Part shown: positions 24,455 through 33,456 of the stretch, in pieces
How positions within the stretch are numbered: position 1 is the first letter of the stretch
Layout: each line of letters begins with the position of its first letter
Origin: DSVQ01 sp964484765
Lineage (GTDB): Bacteria; Planctomycetota; Planctomycetia; Planctomycetales; Planctomycetaceae
DNA: 64,000 bases
NCBI GenBank assembly: GCA_964484765.1
Contig: CAZAGI010000004.1
Coordinates: 1-64,000, forward strand
Direction: 5' to 3'
Notes under the pieces: model-generated
The model's input: only the letters and a program-made list of their open reading frames with translations
What the model was told of the DNA's origin: nothing
Databases searched by the model: none
Translations under genes and position numbers: made by a program

Positions 24455-25294
24455 TCAGCGGGGTGTGGTGCGGCCGGTTTGGAAGGCGTGCCAGGGAGTC
24501 TGGTTGGACAGGCCCTGGTGGGGGCGTTCGTGGCAATAGTACGTGAAGTACGCCTTTAACCCTTGATGACAATCGGCTCCCGTCGCGTACTCCTTGAGGT
24601 CGATGTTCTCGTATTTCACCGTTCGCCATAACCGCTCGATCATCACGTTGTCGATCGCCCGGCCTTTCCCATCCATGCTGATCGCAATCGACTCCGCCGC
24701 CAGTCGTCCGGTGAATTCCTGGCTCGTGAATTGTGACCCCTGGTCGGTATTGAAGATCTCTGGACGACCATGCCGCAGGGCGTCGTCCAGAGCCTCGCAG
24801 CAGAACGCGACGTCCATCGTGTTGGACAACTTCCAGGACAGCACGCACCGGCTGAACCAGTCCATCACCGCCGTCAGATACAGATAGCCGCGCTGCATCG
24901 GCACGTAGGTAATGTCGGTGCACCAGACCTGATTCGGACGGGTGATCTCCAATCCCCGCAGCAAGTACGGATAGACCTGATGTCCCATGGCCGGAACGGT
25001 CGTTCGCGGTCCCGGTGCGACCCCCTGAAGTCCCATTTTCCCCAGCAATCGCTGCACTTTCTTGCGATTGACGACGTGGCCCTGGCTTGCCAGCCACAAC
25101 ACCATCCGCCGACTTCCCAGAAACGGATGCCGCAGGTACTCCTCGTCGATCAACCGCATGAGCGCCAGGTTCTCAGCGCTCTCCGGTACCGGCTCATAAT
25201 ACACGTTCGACCGATGCAGACCCAACAAAGCACACTGCTGCCGGACGCTCAAATGGCGATCACCCGGATCGATCCATGTCCGACGTTCAGCCAC
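24455..25294 (-). CDS. IS3-family transposase OrfB (DDE)
   Basis: This 279-residue catalytic half has an N-terminal HTH_21-like part (QCALLGLHRSNVYYEP, HPFLGSRRMV) and the rve core with VWCTDITYVP (D), FNTDQGSQFTS (D) and ENIDLKEY (E). It would be made mainly as an OrfAB fusion by -1 frameshifting at the A run shared with orfA at about 25308-25316. The 8-bp overlap with orfA fits the family arrangement. It looks intact. Confidence 0.9.
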   Translation of the reverse strand: MAERRTWIDPGDRHLSVRQQCALLGLHRSNVYYEPVPESAENLALMRLIDEEYLRHPFLGSRRMVLWLASQGHVVNRKKVQRLLGKMGLQGVAPGPRTTVPAMGHQVYPYLLRGLEITRPNQVWCTDITYVPMQRGYLYLTAVMDWFSRCVLSWKLSNTMDVAFCCEALDDALRHGRPEIFNTDQGSQFTSQEFTGRLAAESIAISMDGKGRAIDNVMIERLWRTVKYENIDLKEYATGADCHQGLKAYFTYYCHERPHQGLSNQTPWHAFQTGRTTPR

Positions 25295-25580
25295 CGTGCT
25301 CGGCCACTTTTTTTTTGACCCAGTCCAGTTCGATCTTCAACCGACCGATCTGTTCGTACAACTCCGCCGCACTCGGCTCATCGCCAACCGTCTTCTTCAG
25401 TGAACCCGACTCGAAGACCATCGCAGCCCCTTCCAGAAGCTGCTTCTTCCACAACGCGATCTGCGTCGGATGCACCTTGTGCAATGCCGCCAACTCACTC
25501 ACCGTCTTGAGTCCCCGAATCGCATCCACCGCCACCTTCGCCTTGAAGGCTCCATCGAACAACCGCCGCTTCCGAGGCAT
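25287..25580 (-). CDS. IS3-family OrfA (HTH)
   Basis: This 97-residue DNA-binding half has MPRKRRLFDGAFKAKVAVDAI, an HTH in VSELAALHKVHPTQIALWKKQ, and a C-terminal leucine-zipper-like helix (AELYEQIGRLKIELDWVKKK). A run of nine A residues on the coding strand at about 25308-25316, just before the stop, is the probable slippery site for OrfAB production. Confidence 0.9.
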   Translation of the reverse strand: MPRKRRLFDGAFKAKVAVDAIRGLKTVSELAALHKVHPTQIALWKKQLLEGAAMVFESGSLKKTVGDEPSAAELYEQIGRLKIELDWVKKKVAEHGG

Positions 25581-25683
25581 CGTCTTTCCCTTCCAAGGAA
25601 TCTTTCCACGATGCCCCCTTTCTCACCGTTCCAACATCCACTTTCCATCTATCCCCGTGGTCCGAATTTCGGGGTCCACTTCA

Positions 25684-25905
25684 ATACAACCATCACCGAA
25701 CCTCGTGGCGGCCCCACGGACGTGTCAGCACCGCCGCCACTACGAAATTTTTCTTTTTCGACAAGTGCAACCCCAAATTCAAAAACGCTCAGTTTGAGTA
25801 AATAAGCCAACGCGAAGGCTCTTGGTTTCGGGTAAATGGCACCGAGTTCGCGGATCTTCTCATTCGCGTCCTGCGAGGTCTTGAACGTCGCCCGCTGCCT
25901 CGTTT
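25684..25905 (-). pseudogene. degraded coding remnant beside the IS3 element
   Basis: One minus-strand frame reads RQRATFKTSQDANEKIREL and continues IYPKPRAFALAYLLKL before meeting the IS3 end. It has no start codon and an in-frame TAA just upstream. I do not recognise the family. It may be what was left of a gene after the nested insertion. Confidence 0.3.
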
Positions 25906-25923
25906 TTTAGATCGTGTAGCTCA

Positions 25924-28900
25924 CTATTTGATCGGCGAGATTTCTACGATCTCCGTTTCCTTGTCGTAGCTCAGTGCGAGCCAACGACCATCCGGTGAGA
26001 GACTGAAGTGGCGGATGGGCGCGGTTGTATGCCAGGTCATTAATTCCAGGCCGTGAGCTACTTCCCAGAATTTGAGCACGCCCTTGTTGTCCAGAGCCAG
26101 CAGGGACTCGCCATTCGGGGAGAATTGCAGTAGTTGTATGCGTCCGGAATGTCCTCCTGCCATCGGTCGTGCCTTGCCGGTCGCGGGATCGACAAGTTCA
26201 ATCCGGCGAAGGCGACTGAAAGCCAGCAGCTTGCCTTCGGGTGACACGGCCAGCGCTTCATAGCTCAAGGCGTCGAACGGGCGACGAGCAAGTTCGGCTC
26301 CAGTGCTGGCGTCGAATTGTTGCAGCGCATCAACTTTCGTGAGGAACAAGTCGGGCGTATTCTGGCTCATTCCCCATAGTTTCACGCCCTCCGCCACAAA
26401 GACCTTTTCGTAGCGTCGCTGTGAGGTTTCCATATTCCAACAATCGAGGTGGAGTGCCGGAGAGACTCTGGAGGTGATCAGGAGCGATGAATTCGGCAAA
26501 AAGCGTTCGACATTGATGATATGCTCACACGGGACAGCGACGGGATCGGTGATCGCAAGTCGCTGCAGGTCCCATTTCAAGAGGAAAAGCGCCGGCGGGC
26601 TGGTATTCCCGACGATCCAGCGTCCCTGATCGTCACACGCCAGATATTGCACCTCGACACCGGGCGGAAGGGGAAGGTTGGCGAGCACGTTGCCTGTGTG
26701 CAGGTCGTACAGTTTCACCGCCGTCGAATGGGATATAGCCACGGCCTGGCGGCTGGGAATCCAGACCAACGGGTAAGACGCAGTGGGGAGCCGACGAACT
26801 TTCTGACGCGTCCATGGCCATCGCGTGACGCGACCATCGAAGCCGGCCGTGAAAACGTGCCCTTTGTCAGGGCCAAACACGATGCTGCGAGCAGGGCGTG
26901 CATGCGCCTGCCAGTGGACCAGGGAGGGGCGATCGGAAGCGTAGAAGTCATTGCCGGTAACGAATCCCTCCGCCGCGCGGTCGTCGATTTCCACGTTCAT
27001 TCGTCCGTGATGGTCTTGAACGACGCGAATATCAGCCTGCGACGCGATGGCTTCGTTGAGGATCGCAAGTCGTTCGGCTTCTGCCCGGAGGTGTCTGGCA
27101 TGGATCTCACATTTCCCGAAAACCTGTTCCCGGCTGGCCCAGGTAAAGAGGGTGTTTCCCTCGGCATCGAACGCAACCGCTGCTGCATTCTGCCTGCCGA
27201 CCGTGGACTGATTCACCCTGAATTCCTTCCCGTCTGGTTCTCCGTTGGAACCAAACCGTTGAGCATAGATTTCGTAGTCGCTGCCGTCCTGTTCAGCGCT
27301 TTCCCAGACAATCACGAAATCACCGTGGGGAGCCATCGCCACGCTCGGAAATCCCTGGGTATGGGCGGTAACAGTGTTCACGAGAAACTCTTTGCCTTGC
27401 GCCATTCCATCGGCATCGAAACGCCGGGCATAAATCCCGTCGCCGCTGTCGTCCCAGCCGGCGCCCGGATCCGCGCTCATCCAGGTCACGACAAATGCAC
27501 CGTTGGTATCCATCGCAATCGACGGCGCCTGTTGAGTGCCGACTGCCCGAGCTGTCACAGTCAGTTCATCCGAAAGCGGTTCTCCCCGCGCGTTGAACCG
27601 GCGTGCAGAAACCCGTTGTCCGCTCACATCCTGATCCTCGCTTTGCCAGGTAATCACAAAGTCACCCTGGCCATTCATAGCAACGCATGGTTGCCTCTGA
27701 TTTCCTGCGCTGTGGACTTGGACTGCGAACTCGTCCTTCACCACATTCCCAGAGGCGTCATAGAGTTTTGCATAAACACTTTCGCCCGGCTCATCCTGAT
27801 CCCGGCTGGTCCATGTGACGACGGATGCTCCGTTGGGTCCCATCGCGACGTTCGGGATTCCTTGGTATCCAATCACAGTTGAATTAACACGAAAGTTAAC
27901 CCCCTGAGGCTGGCCCGCTGCGTTGTACCGTTGCGCAAGAACGCCAGCAGTGTCGGAATCGTGTGTCGAACGGCCCTCCCAGACGATGACAAAGTTGCCA
28001 TCGGGATCCATGGCAACGTCGGGGTAGATTTGGGCGTTTTTGGCGTCCTCGCTGACGTGGATCTCACCTCCCAGCGGCTCGCCTGACGTGCCAAACCGTT
28101 GCGCACAAACTCTCCAGGTGGATCTGGATGTCTTGCTCGACCAGGTGACGACAGCGTTGCCGTGGGCATCGACGGCAACGGGGCTTGCGTTCTTGGCGCT
28201 ACCGTCGGTGCCCAGGGCGTTGACCCGAAGTTCCGCTGTAATTGCAATTGGCGGTCCCTCCGAAACATTGGCTGTCAACACCCCGTTCTCTTCGACGACG
28301 CGCTGAATCTTCCCGCGAGAAACAAGGAGCGATTCTTCTGGGTGATGCCACTGCCAGACGGTGACCATGCCGGACCTTTCGGCAAGGGCCAGATGGTGAT
28401 CATCTTCAGAAAACGTCAGTTCTTCGATCCCTTCGGGCCGTGTAAGCAGCGCCAGCGACACTTTTGCCGCATGATCCCAGATGGTGACTTCCCCCGATTT
28501 CGATCCGACAGCAAGATAGTGGCCATCGTGACTGAGGGCGATGGCAGTACTATCGACAGCCACAAGCAGAGGGTTCAACCCATCCTTCTGGAGCAGGTTC
28601 TCGAAGAATCGCACAGCACGAGATTTCGCCGTTTCCTCCACAAGCACGGCCAGCCGACGCGGTTGTCGACTCATCGCCAGATCAATGATCCGAATCGAGG
28701 GGATCCGCCATGAATACAAAGCTGCCTCGCGGCTCAAGTCCCACGTTCTCAACACGTTGCCGTGACGAAAGGCAATCAGCCGGTCATCAGTCCAGAACAC
28801 CACATTGGCGCGATGATCGAAATCCTTCGGACTGGAAAATCGATACTCCACCAGCCCGCTCGTGGTGTCGATGATGACGATTGCGGCTTCGTAGCTGATG

Positions 28901-30735
28901 ACCGCTAGCCGTCGTCCATTGGGGCTGAACGCCATTCGACGCACGTCTGCCAGGCCGGTTTCCCAGGGCAAGAGTTCCTCCGCGGATTGCAAACTGTATC
29001 GATGGATGACGCCCCCGTCGGTTGCCGCAATGAGATAAGTGCTGTCGGGGGACATTCGCACGCAAGAGACATCTTGAGTCTGGGAGCCATCAGCCTGTTG
29101 GGGACTTGCCAGCCGCATTAGTTCTTCACTCGGCACACGGAGTTGCTGGGTCAGCAGTCCCCATTCAAGACCACGATAGTCCGTTTTTCCGGCAGCAGGG
29201 ATGCATCGCTGCAGGAGGATTTGGGCCTGGTCCAAGTCACCATTCCGCAGAGATTCGTGAGCCCGATTAATCTGCACGGCATACAACACGGCCCCCGACT
29301 TGTGCGCCTCACGATCCGCCCGGACCGCTTGCCACATCGAGGTGCTGGCGCCCGCAGCGAAGATGAGGCAGACGAAAGCCGTCACATTCAGAACAAGCCA
29401 GTTGCGCCGCACGAATTTGCGAAGTCGGTACATGGCCGAGTGCGGACACGCATCCACTGGTTCATGATTCAAGACGCGGGTGATGTCTTCCGCGAGCGCG
29501 CTGGTGGTGAGATATCGCCGATCGCGGTCCTTCTCGAGCGCCTTCAGTACGATCCAGTCGAGATCGCTGCGCACTCGTCGTAACAGGTCGCGGGGAGATG
29601 TGGCCCGGTGCTCGGCAATCGACGGCACCGTGTCTGGGTGGGCGGTCAAACGGGCGCTGGGGCGCGGCGGCTCTTCTTCGCGGATGATACGCAGCGATTC
29701 CCATTGATCGAGTGTTTTCAGCCGTTCCCCTTCGAAGGGCGTCGACCCCGTAAGCAGTTCGAACAGCAGCCCGCCGAGCGAGTAAACATCGCAGCGGGTA
29801 TCGACGTCGATCCCCGCGGTGCCGATCTGCTCCGGCGCCATGTACAGCAAAGTGCCGATCATTTGCCCCGCCGACGTCATCGCCGTGCGATCCGCCAGCG
29901 AGGGGGTGAGCGCCTTTGCAATGCCGAAGTCGATGACCTTCACATCGGACACGCCGTTGCGGTCGGCGACCAGAATGTTCGACGGCTTCAAGTCGCGATG
30001 GATGATCCCTTTCTGATGGGCATGCTGAACCGCTTCACAGACCGTCACCAGCAATTCGAGTCGCTGTGAAATCGTCAATCGATGATGATCGCAGTAATCG
30101 GTGAGTGGCAGGCCATTGACGAGCTCCATCACGAAGTAGGGGCGTCCATCGTCGGTGGTACCCGCGTTCAACACGCGCGCGATGTACGGATGATCCATCA
30201 GCGCCAGCGCCTGGCGTTCGGTCTGGAAGCGGTAGATGACTTCACGGCTGTCCATTCCCGGCTTGATGACTTTGAGCGCGACCGTCAGTCGGATGGGCTG
30301 ATCCTGTTGCGCCCGATAGACGATGCCGAAGCCACCTTGCCCCAACCGCTCGATCAGTCTGTAGGGACCAATCTTCCTGCCGAGCCACGGATCGGAGTGG
30401 TCAACGACGCTGTCGGCATCACTTCGGTCGCCTTCCACAACGGCCCTACTGTTGGCGAGAGTTTCCGCTTCCGACGGAACCCACGACTTGAACTCATCCG
30501 GTGGGAGTTGCTTCAACTGTTGCAGAAAGCTGTGCAGATCCGCCGGATCTTCATCGATTGCGGACGCCTGGTGCGGGATGCGGTCCACACGGAAGGTAGC
30601 GAAAACGCCGTCTGCCGCCCGCTGACAAACGTCACACGTCCGGAAATGCGCCGCGATGGCAGTGCTCTCCGGTTCGGCTAGCCGCTCCTCCAGCAAGGCT
30701 CCGAGGTCTTCGCGTGACAGGCAGTCATCAGTCAT
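25924..30735 (-). CDS. Ser/Thr protein kinase with WD40 propeller and inserted YAQRF-type repeats
   Basis: This 1,603-residue protein starts with a zinc-finger-like segment (HFRTCDVCQ), then a Hanks-type kinase (about 110-400: GQGGFGIVYRA, VALKVIKPG, HRDLKPSNIL, IDFGIAKAL, MAPEQIG). A transmembrane helix follows (WLVLNVTAFVCLIFAAGAST, about 460-480), then a WD40-like C-terminal region. About 400 residues of that region are six repeats of the type GNFVIVWES...YAQRF..GEP, a motif usual in secreted adhesins. The ATG at 30735 overlaps the sigma-factor stop, so the two are co-translated; the longer frame upstream is not needed. Kinase-plus-ECF pairs are standard planctomycete signalling units. Confidence 0.85.
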   Translation of the reverse strand: MTDDCLSREDLGALLEERLAEPESTAIAAHFRTCDVCQRAADGVFATFRVDRIPHQASAIDEDPADLHSFLQQLKQLPPDEFKSWVPSEAETLANSRAVVEGDRSDADSVVDHSDPWLGRKIGPYRLIERLGQGGFGIVYRAQQDQPIRLTVALKVIKPGMDSREVIYRFQTERQALALMDHPYIARVLNAGTTDDGRPYFVMELVNGLPLTDYCDHHRLTISQRLELLVTVCEAVQHAHQKGIIHRDLKPSNILVADRNGVSDVKVIDFGIAKALTPSLADRTAMTSAGQMIGTLLYMAPEQIGTAGIDVDTRCDVYSLGGLLFELLTGSTPFEGERLKTLDQWESLRIIREEEPPRPSARLTAHPDTVPSIAEHRATSPRDLLRRVRSDLDWIVLKALEKDRDRRYLTTSALAEDITRVLNHEPVDACPHSAMYRLRKFVRRNWLVLNVTAFVCLIFAAGASTSMWQAVRADREAHKSGAVLYAVQINRAHESLRNGDLDQAQILLQRCIPAAGKTDYRGLEWGLLTQQLRVPSEELMRLASPQQADGSQTQDVSCVRMSPDSTYLIAATDGGVIHRYSLQSAEELLPWETGLADVRRMAFSPNGRRLAVISYEAAIVIIDTTSGLVEYRFSSPKDFDHRANVVFWTDDRLIAFRHGNVLRTWDLSREAALYSWRIPSIRIIDLAMSRQPRRLAVLVEETAKSRAVRFFENLLQKDGLNPLLVAVDSTAIALSHDGHYLAVGSKSGEVTIWDHAAKVSLALLTRPEGIEELTFSEDDHHLALAERSGMVTVWQWHHPEESLLVSRGKIQRVVEENGVLTANVSEGPPIAITAELRVNALGTDGSAKNASPVAVDAHGNAVVTWSSKTSRSTWRVCAQRFGTSGEPLGGEIHVSEDAKNAQIYPDVAMDPDGNFVIVWEGRSTHDSDTAGVLAQRYNAAGQPQGVNFRVNSTVIGYQGIPNVAMGPNGASVVTWTSRDQDEPGESVYAKLYDASGNVVKDEFAVQVHSAGNQRQPCVAMNGQGDFVITWQSEDQDVSGQRVSARRFNARGEPLSDELTVTARAVGTQQAPSIAMDTNGAFVVTWMSADPGAGWDDSGDGIYARRFDADGMAQGKEFLVNTVTAHTQGFPSVAMAPHGDFVIVWESAEQDGSDYEIYAQRFGSNGEPDGKEFRVNQSTVGRQNAAAVAFDAEGNTLFTWASREQVFGKCEIHARHLRAEAERLAILNEAIASQADIRVVQDHHGRMNVEIDDRAAEGFVTGNDFYASDRPSLVHWQAHARPARSIVFGPDKGHVFTAGFDGRVTRWPWTRQKVRRLPTASYPLVWIPSRQAVAISHSTAVKLYDLHTGNVLANLPLPPGVEVQYLACDDQGRWIVGNTSPPALFLLKWDLQRLAITDPVAVPCEHIINVERFLPNSSLLITSRVSPALHLDCWNMETSQRRYEKVFVAEGVKLWGMSQNTPDLFLTKVDALQQFDASTGAELARRPFDALSYEALAVSPEGKLLAFSRLRRIELVDPATGKARPMAGGHSGRIQLLQFSPNGESLLALDNKGVLKFWEVAHGLELMTWHTTAPIRHFSLSPDGRWLALSYDKETEIVEISPIK

Positions 30736-31348
30736 TGCCTGATTCTTTCGCGAACGACGGAATGTCTGCGGTGAGGAATCGGACCTCTTTCTCCAGTCGC
30801 CGCAGAACACGGAATTTCGCCTGGTACACCCAGTCAGGCGCTTTGTGGAGTTGAATCGCGACGTCGCGGGGTTTCACATCATGGATCCAGAGCATTTCAA
30901 ATGCTTGCCAGGTCAGTGCTTCAAAATCCGGGCGGATGCGATCGAGAGCAGTCTGGCAGATGTGGCTGTTGAACTCGACGATCCAGGTCGCCTCGTTGTC
31001 CGCCGGGTGGTGCGCTCCGTTCGTTACTGCCTCACTCGGCAATCCGGCGCGTTGGCTGCCGCGCCGCTGCCGCCCGATTTCTCGGGAAGTAATTGTCCCT
31101 AGCCAACTGCGGAACTTGCCGAGCGCAGGATCATAAGTAAAGCGATCGATTCCCCGGCGTACCGAAAGAATGACATTTTGGGTCACATCGCGCGCATCCG
31201 CATCCTGCACGCCCCGGCGACGGCAGAAGTGGTACAGCAACGGTCCATAGACTTCGACAAACAGTCCCCACTCCGGCCCATCGGACTGCTGCTGCAAGCG
31301 TCCGATGAGGGTTTCACGCGTTGATGGCCAAGCTGCAGAAGTCTCCAT
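30728..31348 (-). CDS. ECF RNA polymerase sigma factor
   Basis: This 206-residue sigma-70-family factor has a region-2 core (WGLFVEVYGPLLYHFCRRRG, DADARDVTQNVILSV, FRSWLGTIT) and a region-4 HTH (FEMLWIHDVKPRDVAIQLH, WVYQAKFRVLRRLEKEV). It lies directly upstream of the kinase on the same strand with an 8-bp overlap (ATGACTGA). The kinase, with its zinc-finger-like N-terminus, is the likely controller of this factor. The 314-bp gap 31349-31662 to the divergent PEP-CTERM gene should hold both promoters. Confidence 0.85.
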   Translation of the reverse strand: METSAAWPSTRETLIGRLQQQSDGPEWGLFVEVYGPLLYHFCRRRGVQDADARDVTQNVILSVRRGIDRFTYDPALGKFRSWLGTITSREIGRQRRGSQRAGLPSEAVTNGAHHPADNEATWIVEFNSHICQTALDRIRPDFEALTWQAFEMLWIHDVKPRDVAIQLHKAPDWVYQAKFRVLRRLEKEVRFLTADIPSFAKESGND

Positions 31349-31662
31349 AAGTATTTGGACCTTTACGGCGAATTATTGTCGGAGAATATTGAACTTTATT
31401 TGATAATCAAAAGCGAACTTTGACCAAGCTGAAAGCTCAAGACTCGTTCATCAACTCCGAAGCGATCAGTCTACGGCATTCCGATGTCCGCCATAAATGG
31501 AATTTCTCAGAATTAAATCCCGAGAGGAAAAAGATCGAACAAGAAACCGTCGCGAGCGAATATTTACTTTCAAATAGCATAGGGCAGTAACAGTAGGCTT
31601 CGGATTTTGTCCTTAACAATCGCGAGCCGAGGTAATTCTTCGACGCATTAAGGGGTATTCTC

Positions 31663-32895
31663 ATGAGAACTCGATCGTTAGCACAGTTGCTTTTAGCAGC
31701 GTCGACTACGGGTTGGGTCGCACCGGCTACGGAAGCGAGCATCATTCCTATTTCCACCACGATTGGAGCCTCGGCCCAGGTAAGCACATCCGGACCCGAT
31801 GGCCCTCCTTTCACTTCTTCTTCGTTCAACATTTCAGCGCCGCCGGCAAAAAATGGTGCTGCTTCTGGCGGCGCCTCTGCAGGCGCTAGTGCCGCGGTTT
31901 CCGGCGTCGCGGACACGGTGAGGACTGCGATCAATGTCAGTTTTTCTTCGGCAGCGGGGGGGGCAATTTTTGCATTTGCGACTGCTCAGGAATCGATCGA
32001 TGTCGCCCGCCCCAACCGTGGGGCCGCATTTGGCATCGCGAAAGCAGCTGTGGACTATCGTTTCTCTGCGCCGCCCGGGACTGAATTGCATGTGCGTTAC
32101 CGCAGCGCCGGCGGCGATGGTGTTGTATTTCTGTTTCAGTCGGGGCCGCCAGTGTCAACTTCGTCGAATCCCGCTGGGTTTTTTACAGCGGCCGCAGGCG
32201 GGCAGTTTCTCGTAGACGCTTATATGGTGCAGCATGGAGATCTCTATGAGCAGTTTGATATCAAGCGTGAGTTCGAGATCGGGATTGTATTTGGAATCGG
32301 TGAATTACCCGGATTGGTACCAGAAAATCCCCTGATTCCGATTCCCATGGAACCACCGAGCGAACCATCGATTATTGTGGGAACGAACCTTCTACTACCA
32401 GTCGCGACGGACTATGGAGTCAACAATTTCCTCTACATCGATCCAGCCTATGCGACCGGATACCACTATCAAGCGAATGGGTCGAACTTCGCATCGTTCA
32501 TCGTTCCCTCGGTATTACCCGGCGGCGACTCGGCTTTCGAACTCCAGTTCGGAGGCCAAACACATTCTCTATTCGCCGGTCAGGAATTCAATTTCACAGA
32601 CTATGTTTCTGACGGAGTCGGCGACTTCATCTTGTCGGGCATTAATTTAAGTGAGACTATCGATCCGAATGCGCTCCCGCCATTCGTCGCCGGAGTGAAG
32701 TTTACGTCAGAAGGGCTCGTCGATTTTACTCAGATTCCTATAGTCTCAGCCGAAGCTTCGCCAGTTCCAGAGCCAACCAGTTTGGCCTTGTTATGCACGG
32801 GCGGCCTGAGTTGGTTTGCAGCGCGAAGCCGGTATCCGAAACTCCTGGGACGTCGCGGAAGGAACTGGTTTCGACCGAGATCGACCGCATCTTGA
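31663..32895 (+). CDS. PEP-CTERM surface protein with IS110-derived tail
   Basis: This 410-residue protein has a signal peptide (LAQLLLAASTTGWVAPATEA), a long Ser/Ala/Gly-rich beta region and the sorting tail VPEPTSLALLCTGGLSWFAARSRY. Such tails are recognised by the exosortase system. Normally a protein ends a few basic residues after the helix, but here some 20 further residues follow. These overlap the start of the IS110-family remnant, so the original stop was probably lost by insertion. Sorting may still work because the motif is intact. Confidence 0.8.
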   Translation: MRTRSLAQLLLAASTTGWVAPATEASIIPISTTIGASAQVSTSGPDGPPFTSSSFNISAPPAKNGAASGGASAGASAAVSGVADTVRTAINVSFSSAAGGAIFAFATAQESIDVARPNRGAAFGIAKAAVDYRFSAPPGTELHVRYRSAGGDGVVFLFQSGPPVSTSSNPAGFFTAAAGGQFLVDAYMVQHGDLYEQFDIKREFEIGIVFGIGELPGLVPENPLIPIPMEPPSEPSIIVGTNLLLPVATDYGVNNFLYIDPAYATGYHYQANGSNFASFIVPSVLPGGDSAFELQFGGQTHSLFAGQEFNFTDYVSDGVGDFILSGINLSETIDPNALPPFVAGVKFTSEGLVDFTQIPIVSAEASPVPEPTSLALLCTGGLSWFAARSRYPKLLGRRGRNWFRPRSTAS

Positions 32896-33387
32896 TGACG
32901 TTTCTCGTCTCCGACTTGGAACGCTCCCAGAAGCGTGTGGATCAACTGGAAACGGTCATCATCGAGTGTTCAAAACTGAATTGCGATGAGAAACTACTGC
33001 GGTCGATTCGCGGGGTGAGTTATTTCTCAGCCACGTCTCTGGTCTGCCGGGTGGGGAATGTGCAGCGATTCCCGCGAGCCCGCAGTCTGGCCAACCTATT
33101 GGGGACTCACGCCGGGATGTTGTAACAGCGGTGAACACAGCCAACGGCCGGGGCACATCACGAAAGCCGGCAACAACACCGCCCGCTGGCTGTTAGCCCA
33201 GGTGACCCATCAGGCCCTGCGGAAGGATGGCCAGTTGCGCGAATGGTACAAACGGATTCGATGTCGTCGTGGCAGCACGATCGCCCGCGTGGCGGTGATG
33301 CGCAAACTGGCGACGGTGATCTGGCAGATGCGCCGTCGACAACATACCTATTCGGAATGCCGAGCGCAGGCCGCTCTGGCCGCGTGA
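32865..33387 (+). pseudogene. IS110-family transposase C-terminal fragment, frameshifted
   Basis: The first frame reads LRSIRGVSYFSATSLVCRVG and ends LANLLGTHAGML at a stop. A second frame, offset by one base near 33104, continues LTPGCCNSGEHSQRPGHITKAG and NTARWLLAQVTHQALR, which is the conserved transposase_20 domain. The N-terminal DEDD part is absent. It is a relic between the PEP-CTERM gene and the next IS copy. Confidence 0.8.
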
Positions 33388-33456
33388 ACCCACTCTGACC
33401 CGCCTTCAACTTGATCAAGGAGACCATCAGCAGAGATTCGCCCGGTTGTTCGATCC

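Larger units (their letters stand above)
24404..25682 (-). mobile_element. IS3-family insertion sequence, about 1.28 kb
   Basis: Perfect inverted repeats of about 29 bp (TGAAGTGGACCCCGAAATTC, then GGACCACGG) bound the element at 24404-24433 and 25654-25682. It contains overlapping orfA and orfB on the minus strand. No target duplication is visible between GGTC on the left and ATAC on the right, consistent with a flanking deletion after insertion. Confidence 0.9.
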
